DNA of 50,892 bases from CAZDYP01 sp964509505 (GCA_964509505.1 CAZDYP010000011.1:1-50892), one strand, 5' to 3'; counted from the first letter of the stretch, positions 44,163 through 50,892 are shown. The notes: generated from the sequence alone by a model not told the origin. Numbers and translations are program-made.

Positions 44163-44191
44163 GGTGAACCCGCGCAACGTCGAAGCGCAAA
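44163..44191 (+). pseudogene. Relic of a molybdenum-hydroxylase large-subunit gene
   Basis: 29 nt differ by one base from 37221-37249 of the IorB-like gene and encode the same VNPRN-EAQ motif in an otherwise non-coding stretch. Such a match is very unlikely by chance in a window of this size. Confidence 0.6.
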
Positions 44192-44314
44192 GCGTGATGA
44201 AGCGCATCCCGCGAATGCTTCATTGCGCGATGTGTCGTGCCTTATTCAGGCGATCGAAGCGTTGTCGTAGCGCTGGGGTGTGGCAACCTCTGACTGCCTC
44301 GTGGTCTCTGTCTG

Positions 44315-44323
44315 TGCTATAAT
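44315..44323 (+). promoter_or_regulatory. Extended -10 promoter of the first MaoC gene
   Basis: TGCTATAAT is an extended -10 element, with a start near 44330, 25 nt before the ATG. No good -35 box is seen. Confidence 0.55.
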
Positions 44324-44354
44324 CGTCACAATCATAACCTCTGGAGCTGCGCTT

Positions 44355-44795
44355 ATGCTTGATCGTAAATTCATCGGCTGGACGACGCCAGCCCATACTG
44401 TCACCGTCGAGCGCGGGCGCGTGCGTTTCTTCGCTAAAGCTATCGGCGAGACGAATCCGATTTACAGCGACGAGGACGCGGCGCGCGCGGCGGGTTTTCG
44501 CTCCATCGTGATTCCGCCGACGTTCATCTCATGCCTTGAATCGGAGCGCCCCGCGGGCGGACCGAATCTGTTGCAAGAGATGGGCATTCACATCAGCCGC
44601 ATCCTGCACGGTGAGCAACATTTCACCTACCATGCGCCCGTGTGCGTCGGTGACTGCATCACGTTTCAAGGCAAAGTCACCGACATCTACGAGAAGAAGG
44701 GCGGCGCGCTGGGCTTCATCGTGCGCGAGACGACGGCGACAAATCAAGACGGCGTGTTGGTCGCCGTCATCAAGAGCATCACCGTCGTGCGTTGA
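44355..44795 (+). CDS. MaoC-like hot-dog dehydratase (N-terminal FAS1/HadA-type)
   Basis: Product of 146 residues from the ATG at 44355, with GGAG 9 nt upstream. Segments VTVERGRVRFFAKAIGETNP, YSDEDAARAAGFRSIVIPPT and YHAPVCVGDCITFQGKVTDI match the HadA/HadC-like half of heterodimeric 3-hydroxyacyl-thioester dehydratases, which lacks the full catalytic Asp-His pair and supplies the substrate pocket. The partner would be the catalytic MaoC gene about 200 nt downstream. Confidence 0.85.
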   Translation: MLDRKFIGWTTPAHTVTVERGRVRFFAKAIGETNPIYSDEDAARAAGFRSIVIPPTFISCLESERPAGGPNLLQEMGIHISRILHGEQHFTYHAPVCVGDCITFQGKVTDIYEKKGGALGFIVRETTATNQDGVLVAVIKSITVVR

Positions 44796-44863
44796 TTTAA
44801 AAATACCATGAAGCCATAGAGAGTACAGAATCAGCAAAGCCAAAATTGAGCCACATAGCATCC

Positions 44864-44918
44864 TGAGCTTGTCGAAGGATGCGGGCGAATTTCACAACCC
44901 GCATGGTTCGACAAGCTC
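44864..44918. repeat. Palindromic interspersed repeat (GAGCTTGTCGAA)
   Basis: Outer arms GAGCTTGTCGAA/TTCGACAAGCTC and inner arms ATGCGGG/CCCGCAT form a long hairpin between the two MaoC genes. A related copy lies at 50706-50747. This palindrome type is widespread in unrelated bacterial genomes. Confidence 0.75.
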
Positions 44919-45001
44919 ACCATGCTGAACAAATTTGATCTGATGGGAATAAATTTCTCGGTGCCCTCTGCGACTCTGTGGTGAATTAGGGAGATAGTTC
45001 A

Positions 45002-45415
45002 ATGATTCGTTATGCTGATGTAAACATTGGCGATGAGCTGACTGTGTTCACGACCCCACCCATCACCCGCACGATGTTGGCGTTGTATGCGGGTGCGTCG
45101 GGCGACCACAACCCAATGCACATTGACCTTGATTTTGCGCGCCAAGCCGGCCTGGACGATGTGTTCGCGCATGGCATGTTAGTGATGGCGCAGATGGGAC
45201 GCGCGTTGACAAATTGGGCGCCGCAGACGGCGCTGCGACAGTTCGGCGTGCGCTTCGTGGCGATTACGCACGTGCATGACGTGTTGACGTGCGGTGGCAA
45301 GATCGTCGAGAAGTTTGAAGCGGATGGCGAGCAGCGCGTACGCCTCGAACTGAGCGTCACCGATCAAACCGGCGAGCGCAAGTTGACCGGCGAGGCGGTG
45401 GTGGCATTGTCATAA
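45002..45415 (+). CDS. MaoC-like hot-dog dehydratase (catalytic, HadB/R-hydratase type)
   Basis: Product of 137 residues. The hydratase motif YAGASGDHNPMHIDLDFARQ (about 30-49) contains the catalytic Asp and His, followed by VFAHGMLVMAQMG. The family hydrates or dehydrates (R)-3-hydroxyacyl thioesters in fatty acid, mycolate-like or PHA metabolism. Paired with the non-catalytic homologue upstream it would form a HadAB-type heterodimer. The proximity of the membrane-lipid operon is suggestive. Confidence 0.88.
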   Translation: MIRYADVNIGDELTVFTTPPITRTMLALYAGASGDHNPMHIDLDFARQAGLDDVFAHGMLVMAQMGRALTNWAPQTALRQFGVRFVAITHVHDVLTCGGKIVEKFEADGEQRVRLELSVTDQTGERKLTGEAVVALS

Positions 45416-45539
45416 GGGGCGCCCCACCTCTGCTCGCGGTTTTCTAGTGGGTCTATGAGGAAATTTGCTCCGCTCATGTTCAGAAATCGTGCGCGACATC
45501 CCCTCGTTGCGCAATTTTCGCATTGCCTTCATCACCGCC

Positions 45540-45545
45540 TATAAT
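45540..45545 (+). promoter_or_regulatory. -10 box of the helicase gene (leaderless start)
   Basis: TATAAT ends 7 nt before the ATG at 45553, so transcription would start at or next to the start codon. No ribosome-binding site is present, which fits leaderless translation. Confidence 0.55.
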
Positions 45546-45552
45546 CGTCAGT

Positions 45553-48291
45553 ATGACTCTCGTTGATTTGTTGGACGAGTGGCGCACCGACCCACAGTTC
45601 GCGCGCAACGTCGCTGCCTGGCGCACACTGCCTGCTCGCCCCGCGCGCACCGTTGACTTTCCTCTCGAATTGCATCCGCAACTCGCCGATGCCTTGCGGC
45701 TGCGCGGCATCACGCAACTCTACACGCATCAAGGTTCGGCGTGGCGCGCGTTGCAAGCAGGGCAACACCTCGTCGTCGTCACAGGCACGGCGAGCGGCAA
45801 GACGTTGTGTTACAACGCGCCTGTGTTAGACGCGATCTTGCGCGCGCCTGACACGCGCGCGTTGTATTTGTTTCCAACGAAAGCGCTCGCTCAGGATCAA
45901 GCAGATGAGTTGCGGCAACTGTGGCGCAAATTAGGCGAGACAAGGGGAGATGGGGGAAATAAGGGAGAACCATTTCGCCGCGCATTTCCCAATTTGCCTG
46001 CGGATTATGTGGCGACGTATGATGGCGACACGCCGACGGCTAAGCGTTTGCCGATTCGCAATCAGGCGCGCGTCGTCATCACGAATCCCGACATGTTGCA
46101 CACAGGCATCTTGCCGCATCATACGTTGTGGGCGACGTTCTTCCGCCATTTGCGCTTCGTCGTGATTGACGAGCTTCATGCGTTGCGCGGTGTGTTCGGT
46201 TCGCACGTGGCGAATGTGTTGCGGCGTTTGCGGCGTGTCGCGCAATTTTACGGCGTGTCGCCGCAGTTCGTCATGGCGTCGGCGACGATTGCGAATCCTG
46301 TCGAGCTCGCGCAGCGCATGATCGAATCTTCCGTGACGTTGATAGCTGACGATGGCGCGCCGCGCGGTGAAAAACATTTTGTAATTTACAACCCACCCAT
46401 CATCGCCCCCGAGCTGGGTCTGCGTCGTTCCGCCATGCTCGAAGCCGTGCGCCTCAGCGCCCAACTGCTCGACCAGGATACGCAAACGATTGTCTTCGCG
46501 CGCAGCAGGCAATCGGTCGAACTGGTCTTGAGCTATCTGCAACAATCACTGAGAACTTCCCAATCCCCAATCCCCAATCCCCCATCTCGAATCCCAACCT
46601 CTAACTTCCAACCTTCAACCTTCAAACTTCAATCTTCAACCTCCAACCTCCAATCTCCAATTACCAATTACCAATCGCTCCGCGCCTATCGTGGCGGCTA
46701 CCTCCCCACCATCCGCCGCGAGATCGAGCGCGGCTTGCGCGATGGGAACGTGCGCGGCGTCGTGGCGACGAATGCGTTGGAGCTTGGTATTGACATTGGG
46801 CGCATGAGCGCGAGCGTCATGGTGGGTTATCCCGGCACAGTGGCGGCGACGTGGCAGCAAGCAGGACGCGCGGGACGCACGAGCGAGACGAGCCTCGCGT
46901 TGCTCGTCGTCTCGTCCGCGCCAATTGATCAATACCTCGCGCATCAGCCCGCGTGGTTCTTCGGACGCTCACCCGAACACGGTCTCATCAATCCCGACAA
47001 CCTCATCATCCTCTTGCATCATCTCCGTTGCGCCGCATTCGAGTTGCCATTTCAAAAAAATGAGGCGTTTGGCAACATTGCAGGCGCGCGCGTCAAAGAG
47101 TTCCTCGACTTCTTGAGCGCGGAGGGTGTGGTGCATGAGTCCAACGAGAAATACTTTTGGCTCGCCTCGAAGTACCCCGCCGATGGCGTTTCACTGCGCA
47201 GCGCGTCGCCAGAGCAAATCGTCATCCAAATGGTTGACGAAACTCCCCAATTCCAAATCCCAAACTCCAAATCGCAACTCGCAACTCGCAATCCCCAATT
47301 ACCAATTACTAATTACCCTTCTCTTGGCACAATAGACTTACACAGCGCCTACTGGATGCTCCACCCACAAGCGATTTATATGCACGAGGGGCAAGCGTAT
47401 TTTGTGGATGCGCTCGACCTTGAGCAAAAAATTGCGCGTGTGCGTCCTGTGAATGTGGACTATTACACCGAGGCGACGCAAGAGGTGACGATTACGTTGT
47501 CGGAGCAAGTTGCGGATGCGGATGTGTGCGGCGGACATAAGGCGTATGGCGAAGTCAAGGTCACGTCACAAGTGACAGGCTTCCGCAAAATCAAGTTGTT
47601 CACGCATGAAAATCTTGGCGTGGGCGAGGTGACGTTGCCGCCGACGGAATTGTTGACAATGGGCTATTGGTTGTCGCTGAACGATGAGACGGTGGAGCGC
47701 TTGCGCGAAATGGGCTTGTGGCGTAACGATGCGAACGATTACGGCGCGCAATGGCGTGAGATTCGTGAGCGGGTGCGCGAGCGCGACGGCTATCGTTGCC
47801 AGATGTGTGGCGTGAAAGAAGAGACTTCACCGCATCACGTCCATCACAAAATCCCATTCAGACAATTCGCCAACGCGCACCAAGCGAACCAGCTCTCGAA
47901 CCTCATCACGCTCTGTCCATCGTGCCATCACAAAGCGGAGACAGCGGTGCGGATGCGCAGCGGCTTGGCGGGACTCGCGTTTGTATTGGGGCATATTGCG
48001 CCCTTGTTGTTGATGTGTGATCGGCGTGACGTGGGCGTGCAGAGCGACCCGAAATCGCCGTTGACCGATGGACGACCGACGATTGTGATTTACGATCAAG
48101 CGCCTGCGGGTATCGGCTTGAGCGAGCGACTCTATGAATTGCACGATGACTTGCTGGCACGCGCACATGAGCTCATCGCGTCATGCGATTGCGCCGACGG
48201 CTGTCCGTCGTGTGTGGGCCCCGCGGGGGAAAGTGGCGAGGGAGGGAAGCAGGAGACGAGGGCGCTGTTGGAGGTGTTGAGTGAGAACTAA
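45553..48291 (+). CDS. mrfA: MrfA/YprA-type DEAD/DEAH helicase with embedded HNH domain and repeat insertions
   Basis: Product of 912 residues. Helicase motifs: THQ Q-motif (about 58), Walker A TGTASGKT (77-84), VVIDELHALRG, SATIAN, and C-terminal-lobe TNALELGIDIG and QQAGRAGR. The C-terminal DUF1998-like zinc cluster CDCADGCPSC (about 877-886) is present as in MrfA, a mitomycin-repair helicase. Between DUF1998 segments an HNH nuclease domain is inserted (about 734-803): CQMC, HHVHH, SNLITLCPSCHHKAE. Three low-complexity insertions (about 129-139, 334-376, 566-593) are in-frame copies of the intergenic word repeats. Its partner exonuclease is at 49417. Confidence 0.9.
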   Translation: MTLVDLLDEWRTDPQFARNVAAWRTLPARPARTVDFPLELHPQLADALRLRGITQLYTHQGSAWRALQAGQHLVVVTGTASGKTLCYNAPVLDAILRAPDTRALYLFPTKALAQDQADELRQLWRKLGETRGDGGNKGEPFRRAFPNLPADYVATYDGDTPTAKRLPIRNQARVVITNPDMLHTGILPHHTLWATFFRHLRFVVIDELHALRGVFGSHVANVLRRLRRVAQFYGVSPQFVMASATIANPVELAQRMIESSVTLIADDGAPRGEKHFVIYNPPIIAPELGLRRSAMLEAVRLSAQLLDQDTQTIVFARSRQSVELVLSYLQQSLRTSQSPIPNPPSRIPTSNFQPSTFKLQSSTSNLQSPITNYQSLRAYRGGYLPTIRREIERGLRDGNVRGVVATNALELGIDIGRMSASVMVGYPGTVAATWQQAGRAGRTSETSLALLVVSSAPIDQYLAHQPAWFFGRSPEHGLINPDNLIILLHHLRCAAFELPFQKNEAFGNIAGARVKEFLDFLSAEGVVHESNEKYFWLASKYPADGVSLRSASPEQIVIQMVDETPQFQIPNSKSQLATRNPQLPITNYPSLGTIDLHSAYWMLHPQAIYMHEGQAYFVDALDLEQKIARVRPVNVDYYTEATQEVTITLSEQVADADVCGGHKAYGEVKVTSQVTGFRKIKLFTHENLGVGEVTLPPTELLTMGYWLSLNDETVERLREMGLWRNDANDYGAQWREIRERVRERDGYRCQMCGVKEETSPHHVHHKIPFRQFANAHQANQLSNLITLCPSCHHKAETAVRMRSGLAGLAFVLGHIAPLLLMCDRRDVGVQSDPKSPLTDGRPTIVIYDQAPAGIGLSERLYELHDDLLARAHELIASCDCADGCPSCVGPAGESGEGGKQETRALLEVLSEN
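45940..45968. repeat. In-frame short-word repeat inside the helicase gene (first)
   Basis: GGGGAGATGGGGGAAATAAG, at a 7-nt period, encodes the Gly-rich stretch RGDGGNKGE between helicase motifs. Same words as 35278-35343. Confidence 0.6.
46551..46680. repeat. In-frame heptamer repeat inside the helicase gene (second)
   Basis: A strict run of 7-mers (CCAATCC, CCAACCT, TCAACCT, TCAATCT, CCAATCT, CCAATTA, CCAATTA) encodes about 43 residues rich in Ser, Asn, Gln, Pro and Thr. The run keeps the reading frame between the two helicase lobes. Confidence 0.9.
47245..47330. repeat. In-frame heptamer repeat inside the helicase gene (third)
   Basis: Words CCAATTC, CAAATCC, CAACTCG, CAACTCG, CCAATTA, CCAATTA encode a Gln/Asn/Pro-rich insertion (residues about 566-593) and again preserve the frame. 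Confidence 0.85.
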
Positions 48292-48376
48292 AATGTGGCG
48301 ACACACGCTCTACGAGATAATCGCTGATGGAGTTAATCAAACGACTGTGGAAGCCGCTCCACTTGTGTGAATTTTC

Positions 48377-48540
48377 TAAGTAACGTGAGTTCGGGATAAG
48401 CCACCGCGAAGGCAATGCGCGCGCACCGCCGCGCCCAGCCGACCGCCGTCGGCTGGAACTGAACCCGCGCCGGCGGGTTTCGCAGTGAGTCGGCGTGATG
48501 TTCCATCGCCCGCCACCTTATCCCGCATTGACGTTAAGTA
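48377..48540. mobile_element. 152-bp MITE-like element with terminal inverted repeats and 6-bp target duplication
   Basis: ACGTGAGTTCGGGATAAG (48383-48400) and CTTATCCCGCATTGACGT (48517-48534) are inverted repeats with 15 of 18 positions matching. The element is bracketed by TAAGTA (48377-48382 and 48535-48540), a likely target-site duplication. Internally it has two strong stems, CCAGCCGAC/GTCGGCTGG and AACCCGC/GCGGGTT, and no coding capacity. The parent transposase is not in the window. Confidence 0.8.
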
Positions 48541-48693
48541 GGGAGCCATGCTCGGAAAAGGCGAGAGTTTCAGCAGACTTGCCTCTGCCGATATTTCAGT
48601 TTAGAGTGGATTGTTGGTGGTGAGTGATGAATGCACCCAATCATTGTTGTGGTTGGGCGTTGGTTGTTTCTGTGTCCAAATCTTCGGCAGGGT

Positions 48694-48722
48694 TTGTCCT
48701 TTTAACTGCTGTGAGATAAACT
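48694..48722 (+). promoter_or_regulatory. Candidate promoter of the hicBA transcript
   Basis: TTGTCC (48694-48699), 17 nt and TAAACT (48717-48722) lie just before a strong AGGAGGTGAG. Moderate match to consensus. Confidence 0.4.
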
Positions 48723-48743
48723 CTCTCGCAGGAGGTGAGGTGA

Positions 48744-48893
48744 ATGGCTTATAAACATTTCACGCTGGAAAAGGCGGTCTATGATTTCCAATTGCAACTC
48801 ACTCTAGATAGTCAAGAATATTTTATCCGCAACGTGGACGAGATTCTGGGCGTATTTCAAAGCATCTTTGATTTTTACCCCCAACCCGTCTGA
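48744..48893 (+). CDS. Small 49-residue protein upstream of hicBA
   Basis: ATG at 48744 preceded by AGGAGGTGAGGTGA, the best ribosome-binding site in this region, and ending 16 nt before the hicB start. The sequence begins MAYKHFTLEKAVYDFQLQLT and continues LDSQEYF to the C-terminal DFYPQPV. The FTLEKA-x3-F pattern is reminiscent of the N-termini of some restriction-endonuclease-like proteins, so it may be a truncated remnant. It could also be a leader or third component of the toxin-antitoxin unit. No function is assigned. Confidence 0.5.
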   Translation: MAYKHFTLEKAVYDFQLQLTLDSQEYFIRNVDEILGVFQSIFDFYPQPV

Positions 48894-48909
48894 GACTATG
48901 GAGGCACAG

Positions 48910-49188
48910 ATGCTAAAAACTAAAACCAAACGCACTATCAAAAAACAAATAGATACCCGTTTCAAATTGACCATCACCGCCGAGCTCACACCCGACGAAG
49001 CAGAAGGCGGCTACGTTGTGTATTGCCCTGAGCTCGATATTTACACGCAAGGCGAGACCGTTGAGGAGTGCATCGAAAATTTACAGGAGGCGGCGACTGG
49101 CTATATCAAGGTTGTTGGCTTAGAGAACCTCAAGCTGCGTCAGAAGCCTGTGATACGCAAAGAGGTCGAGGTCACGGTCTGTGCCTAA
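48910..49188 (+). CDS. hicB: HicB-family antitoxin
   Basis: Product of 92 residues from the ATG at 48910, with GGAGG 5 nt upstream. The central LTITAELTPDEAEGGYVVYC, PELDIYTQGETVEECIENLQ and EAATGYI segments are the RNase-H-like HicB fold, here without a C-terminal DNA-binding domain. It neutralises HicA and precedes it, the order found in the COG1598-COG1724 pairs. It overlaps hicA by 8 nt. Confidence 0.92.
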   Translation: MLKTKTKRTIKKQIDTRFKLTITAELTPDEAEGGYVVYCPELDIYTQGETVEECIENLQEAATGYIKVVGLENLKLRQKPVIRKEVEVTVCA

Positions 49189-49420
49189 ACTGACGCGTGT
49201 AGATGGTCGCAAATTGGTTAAAGCAATGGAGCGCGATGGGTTTGTCGTGGCGCGCATCGAGGGCAGTCATCACATCATGCTCAAAATTTTGCGCGATGGC
49301 ACCAAGGTTGTCGTGCCTGTGCCAGTGCATGGCAACCGCACCATCAAGATCGGCACGTTGACCGGCATCCTGCGCAAAGCGGGCATCAGCCGTGAACTTT
49401 TCAATGAACTACTGAAATGA
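49181..49420 (+). CDS. hicA: HicA-family mRNA interferase toxin
   Basis: Product of 79 residues with a GTG start inside hicB. The dsRBD-like fold is recognisable from RVDGRKLVKAMERDGF, the catalytic-His segment EGSHHIML, and VVPVPVHGNRTIKIGTLTGI with RKAGIS near the end. HicA cleaves mRNA and is blocked by HicB. Its stop overlaps the ATG of the exonuclease gene (ATGA), so mrfB is translationally coupled to the toxin. Confidence 0.93.
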   Translation: MPKLTRVDGRKLVKAMERDGFVVARIEGSHHIMLKILRDGTKVVVPVPVHGNRTIKIGTLTGILRKAGISRELFNELLK

Positions 49421-50676
49421 CTGTCTCTCCCCTCTCCTCCAAACTCAAAGCGCTCGGCGTGCAGATCGGCGCGCGAGAGGCGCCACCGCCCAAGCCACCC
49501 AAACAACGTCGTCCCCATTACACCATCGAACACGTCATAGCGGGTCGCGTCATCACGCACGGCGACGGCGCGTCATGCTTCGTCGTCGAGACAACGTACG
49601 ACCTCGACCATCGTCACGGCGAGGCGGCGCTCCATGCGCCGTTGCCGTTGACGCGCGTGGCGCAATGGGCGCGCGACGCGCGCATCGCAGGCTGCACGCG
49701 TGAGTCGCTGGTGTTCCTCGACACGGAGACGACGGGGCTCGCAGGCGGCACTGGCACGCTGCCGTTTATGATCGGCGTCGGGCGTTTCGTCGCCGACCAG
49801 TTTCGCGTCGCGCAATTTTTCATGCGCGATCCCACCGAAGAAGCGGCGACGTTGACCGCGCTGACCGAGTGGCTCGCGCCCTGCGCCATGCTCGTCACGT
49901 TCAATGGCAAAGCCTTCGACGTGCCGCTGGTGCAAGCGCGCTACATTCTGCAACGCCGTGACTGGCCCCTGAGCGAGATCGCGCATCTCGACCTGCTGAT
50001 GCTGGCGCGGCGTTTGTGGCGCGACCGTCTGGCGAGCCGTGCGCTGGGCGCATTGGAGCGCGACATTCTCGGCGCAGTGCGCACGCATGACGATGTGCCG
50101 GGCTGGTTGATTCCGTTGATGTATCTGGAGTATCTCAAGACAGGCGATGCGCGGCCGCTCAAAGGCGTCTTCTATCACAACGCGATGGACATCGTGGCGC
50201 TGGCGGCGTTGTTGGGGTATATGACGCAGTTGCTGGAGAACCCGTTGAGCGACGCAGTACAACATCCGATTGATTATGTCTCGCTCGGAAAAATTTACGA
50301 GGGCATGGGCGAATATGAGCTTGCGGCGCAAGCGTATGAGCGCGGCATGGCTGACCGCTTGCCCAACAACGTCTTCAACAACGCGATGCAGCGGTTGGCG
50401 TATCTGCGACGCAAGCAAGGGCATTTCGAGCAGACGCTTGAGTTGTGGCGCGAGGCGGCGAAGCGCGGTGAACTCTACGCTTATATCGCCCTCGCCAAAC
50501 ATTACGAGCATCACGCGCGCGATTATGCCGAAGCCGAGCGTCTTACCTGCGAAGCGTTGGCGTTGGCGCAGAGCAAAAAATTTTCGGGACGCGAACGACA
50601 GCGTTACCTGACGGAGTTGGAGCATCGCTTGGAGCGGGTGCGACGGAAGCGACTAGCGGTGAGCAGTGAACGATGA
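49417..50676 (+). CDS. mrfB: MrfB/YprB-type DEDDh exonuclease with TPR-like C-terminus
   Basis: Product of 419 residues. The 3'-5' exonuclease motifs are FLDTETTGL (about 100, Exo I), TFNGKAFDVPL (Exo II) and YHNAMDIVAL (Exo III, with the DEDDh His). A tetratricopeptide-like C-terminal region (YVSLGKIYEGMGEYELAAQA, LAYLRRKQGHFEQTLELWRE) matches YprB. In Bacillus subtilis yprA and yprB are adjacent and repair mitomycin damage. Here the pair is split by a MITE and hicBA. The last residues (AVSSER) come from heptamer words GCGGTGA, GCAGTGA, ACGATGA, GCAGTAG. Confidence 0.92.
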   Translation: MTVSPLSSKLKALGVQIGAREAPPPKPPKQRRPHYTIEHVIAGRVITHGDGASCFVVETTYDLDHRHGEAALHAPLPLTRVAQWARDARIAGCTRESLVFLDTETTGLAGGTGTLPFMIGVGRFVADQFRVAQFFMRDPTEEAATLTALTEWLAPCAMLVTFNGKAFDVPLVQARYILQRRDWPLSEIAHLDLLMLARRLWRDRLASRALGALERDILGAVRTHDDVPGWLIPLMYLEYLKTGDARPLKGVFYHNAMDIVALAALLGYMTQLLENPLSDAVQHPIDYVSLGKIYEGMGEYELAAQAYERGMADRLPNNVFNNAMQRLAYLRRKQGHFEQTLELWREAAKRGELYAYIALAKHYEHHARDYAEAERLTCEALALAQSKKFSGRERQRYLTELEHRLERVRRKRLAVSSER

Positions 50677-50705
50677 GCAGTAGATTTTATGCGGAATAAG
50701 CTTTG

Positions 50706-50747
50706 CAGCATGGCGAGCTTGTCGAATTGACAAGCTGAGGGTGCTGC
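50706..50747. repeat. Palindromic interspersed repeat (AGCTTGTC/GACAAGCT)
   Basis: AGCTTGTC pairs with GACAAGCT and outer GCAGCA with TGCTGC. Related to the palindrome at 44864-44918. Confidence 0.6.
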
Positions 50748-50777
50748 GCGGTGAAACCGCACCAAAGGCAGTAGCTG

Positions 50778-50892
50778 GTGACCCCCTTGACCTTGCGCCC
50801 CATGACCGCTGGCGATATCCTTGACGAAGCCGTGCGTCTCTATCGAAAAAATGCAGCGCGCTTCATATTGCTCAGCGTGGCAGCGCGTGTGC
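50778..50892 (+). CDS. Partial membrane protein, N-terminus only
   Basis: From a GTG at 50778 the frame reads to the window edge: MTPLTLRPMTAGDILDEAVR followed by LYRKNAARFILLSVAARV. The pattern LRPMTAGDILDEAVRLYRKN is common at the start of polytopic membrane proteins related to glycerophosphodiester-phosphodiesterase membrane domains. Only 38 residues are visible, so the family call is tentative. Confidence 0.6.
   Translation, partial: MTPLTLRPMTAGDILDEAVRLYRKNAARFILLSVAARV

Noticed and set aside
43827..44207. 126-codon minus-strand frame upstream of the Cfa-like gene
   Set aside because: Composition is random-like, and it overlaps the start of the Cfa-like gene in another frame.
44107..44322. 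71-codon plus-strand frame containing VNPRN-EAQ
   Set aside because: Only the 29-nt relic resembles a known protein; no ribosome-binding site, so not called as a gene.
46551..46680. Frameshift or intron in the helicase
   Set aside because: The insertion keeps the frame and consists of heptamer words; no intron or intein features.

Overview
The window is about 50.9 kb of a moderately GC-rich bacterial chromosome. It is probably a metagenome-assembled Chloroflexota (Anaerolineae-like) genome. That assignment is an inference. It rests on the mix of many ABC transporters and lipoproteins with Pro/Thr linkers, a CarH/ECF light-stress gene set, and abundant short-word hairpin repeats between genes. 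A scaffold gap at 12477-12576 (exactly 100 N) has the same 55 bp on both sides, which fits a k=55 assembler overlap, so part of the gap is artificial.

Layout. 17-1305: a TolB-like propeller gene with an apparent frameshift. 1.5-13.8 kb: a sugar-acid catabolic and uptake region. It holds an RraA-family protein, a sugar epimerase/dehydrogenase, three enolase-superfamily dehydratases (mannonate-type, galactonate-type and one undefined), a LacI regulator with a clear operator, and a CUT1 sugar ABC transporter with its own ATPase. 13.9-17.8 kb: an FMN riboswitch reading leftward into a family-5 (Opp/Dpp type) binding protein and two permeases. This points to a possible flavin or riboflavin-precursor importer unlike the described ones. 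17.9-30.5 kb: an SDR, an epimerase, Ada, two MFS transporters, an endonuclease/exonuclease/phosphatase protein, a cellulase-fold lipoprotein, a GNAT, ClpC and RidA.

30.8-43.9 kb: a light and oxidative-stress block. A B12-photoreceptor repressor (CarH, with an intact W-x9-EH motif) has three 11-bp direct repeats lying over the -35 box of its own leaderless promoter. Around it lie a TIGR01777 SDR plus a duplicated 5' fragment of it, an unknown ten-helix membrane protein, a two-subunit molybdenum hydroxylase, a decayed ABC ATPase, an ECF sigma factor with an SDR, and an oppositely oriented operon of Cfa, a DUF1475-like protein, an FAD oxidoreductase and a DUF1365 protein. 44.3-45.4 kb: a pair of MaoC-type hot-dog dehydratases.

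45.5-50.7 kb: a mitomycin-repair pair, a MrfA-like helicase and a MrfB-like DEDD exonuclease. A 152-bp MITE-like element and a HicBA toxin-antitoxin module separate them. The helicase carries an HNH nuclease domain and three in-frame insertions of the same short-word repeats that fill the intergenic regions.

Most gaps between co-oriented genes contain degenerate 7-mer or 8-mer words repeated in tandem and then repeated as the reverse complement, so that they can fold into hairpins. The words differ from gap to gap but the architecture is constant, and several genes have C-termini encoded by such repeats. I saw no tRNA, rRNA, CRISPR array or intact transposase.
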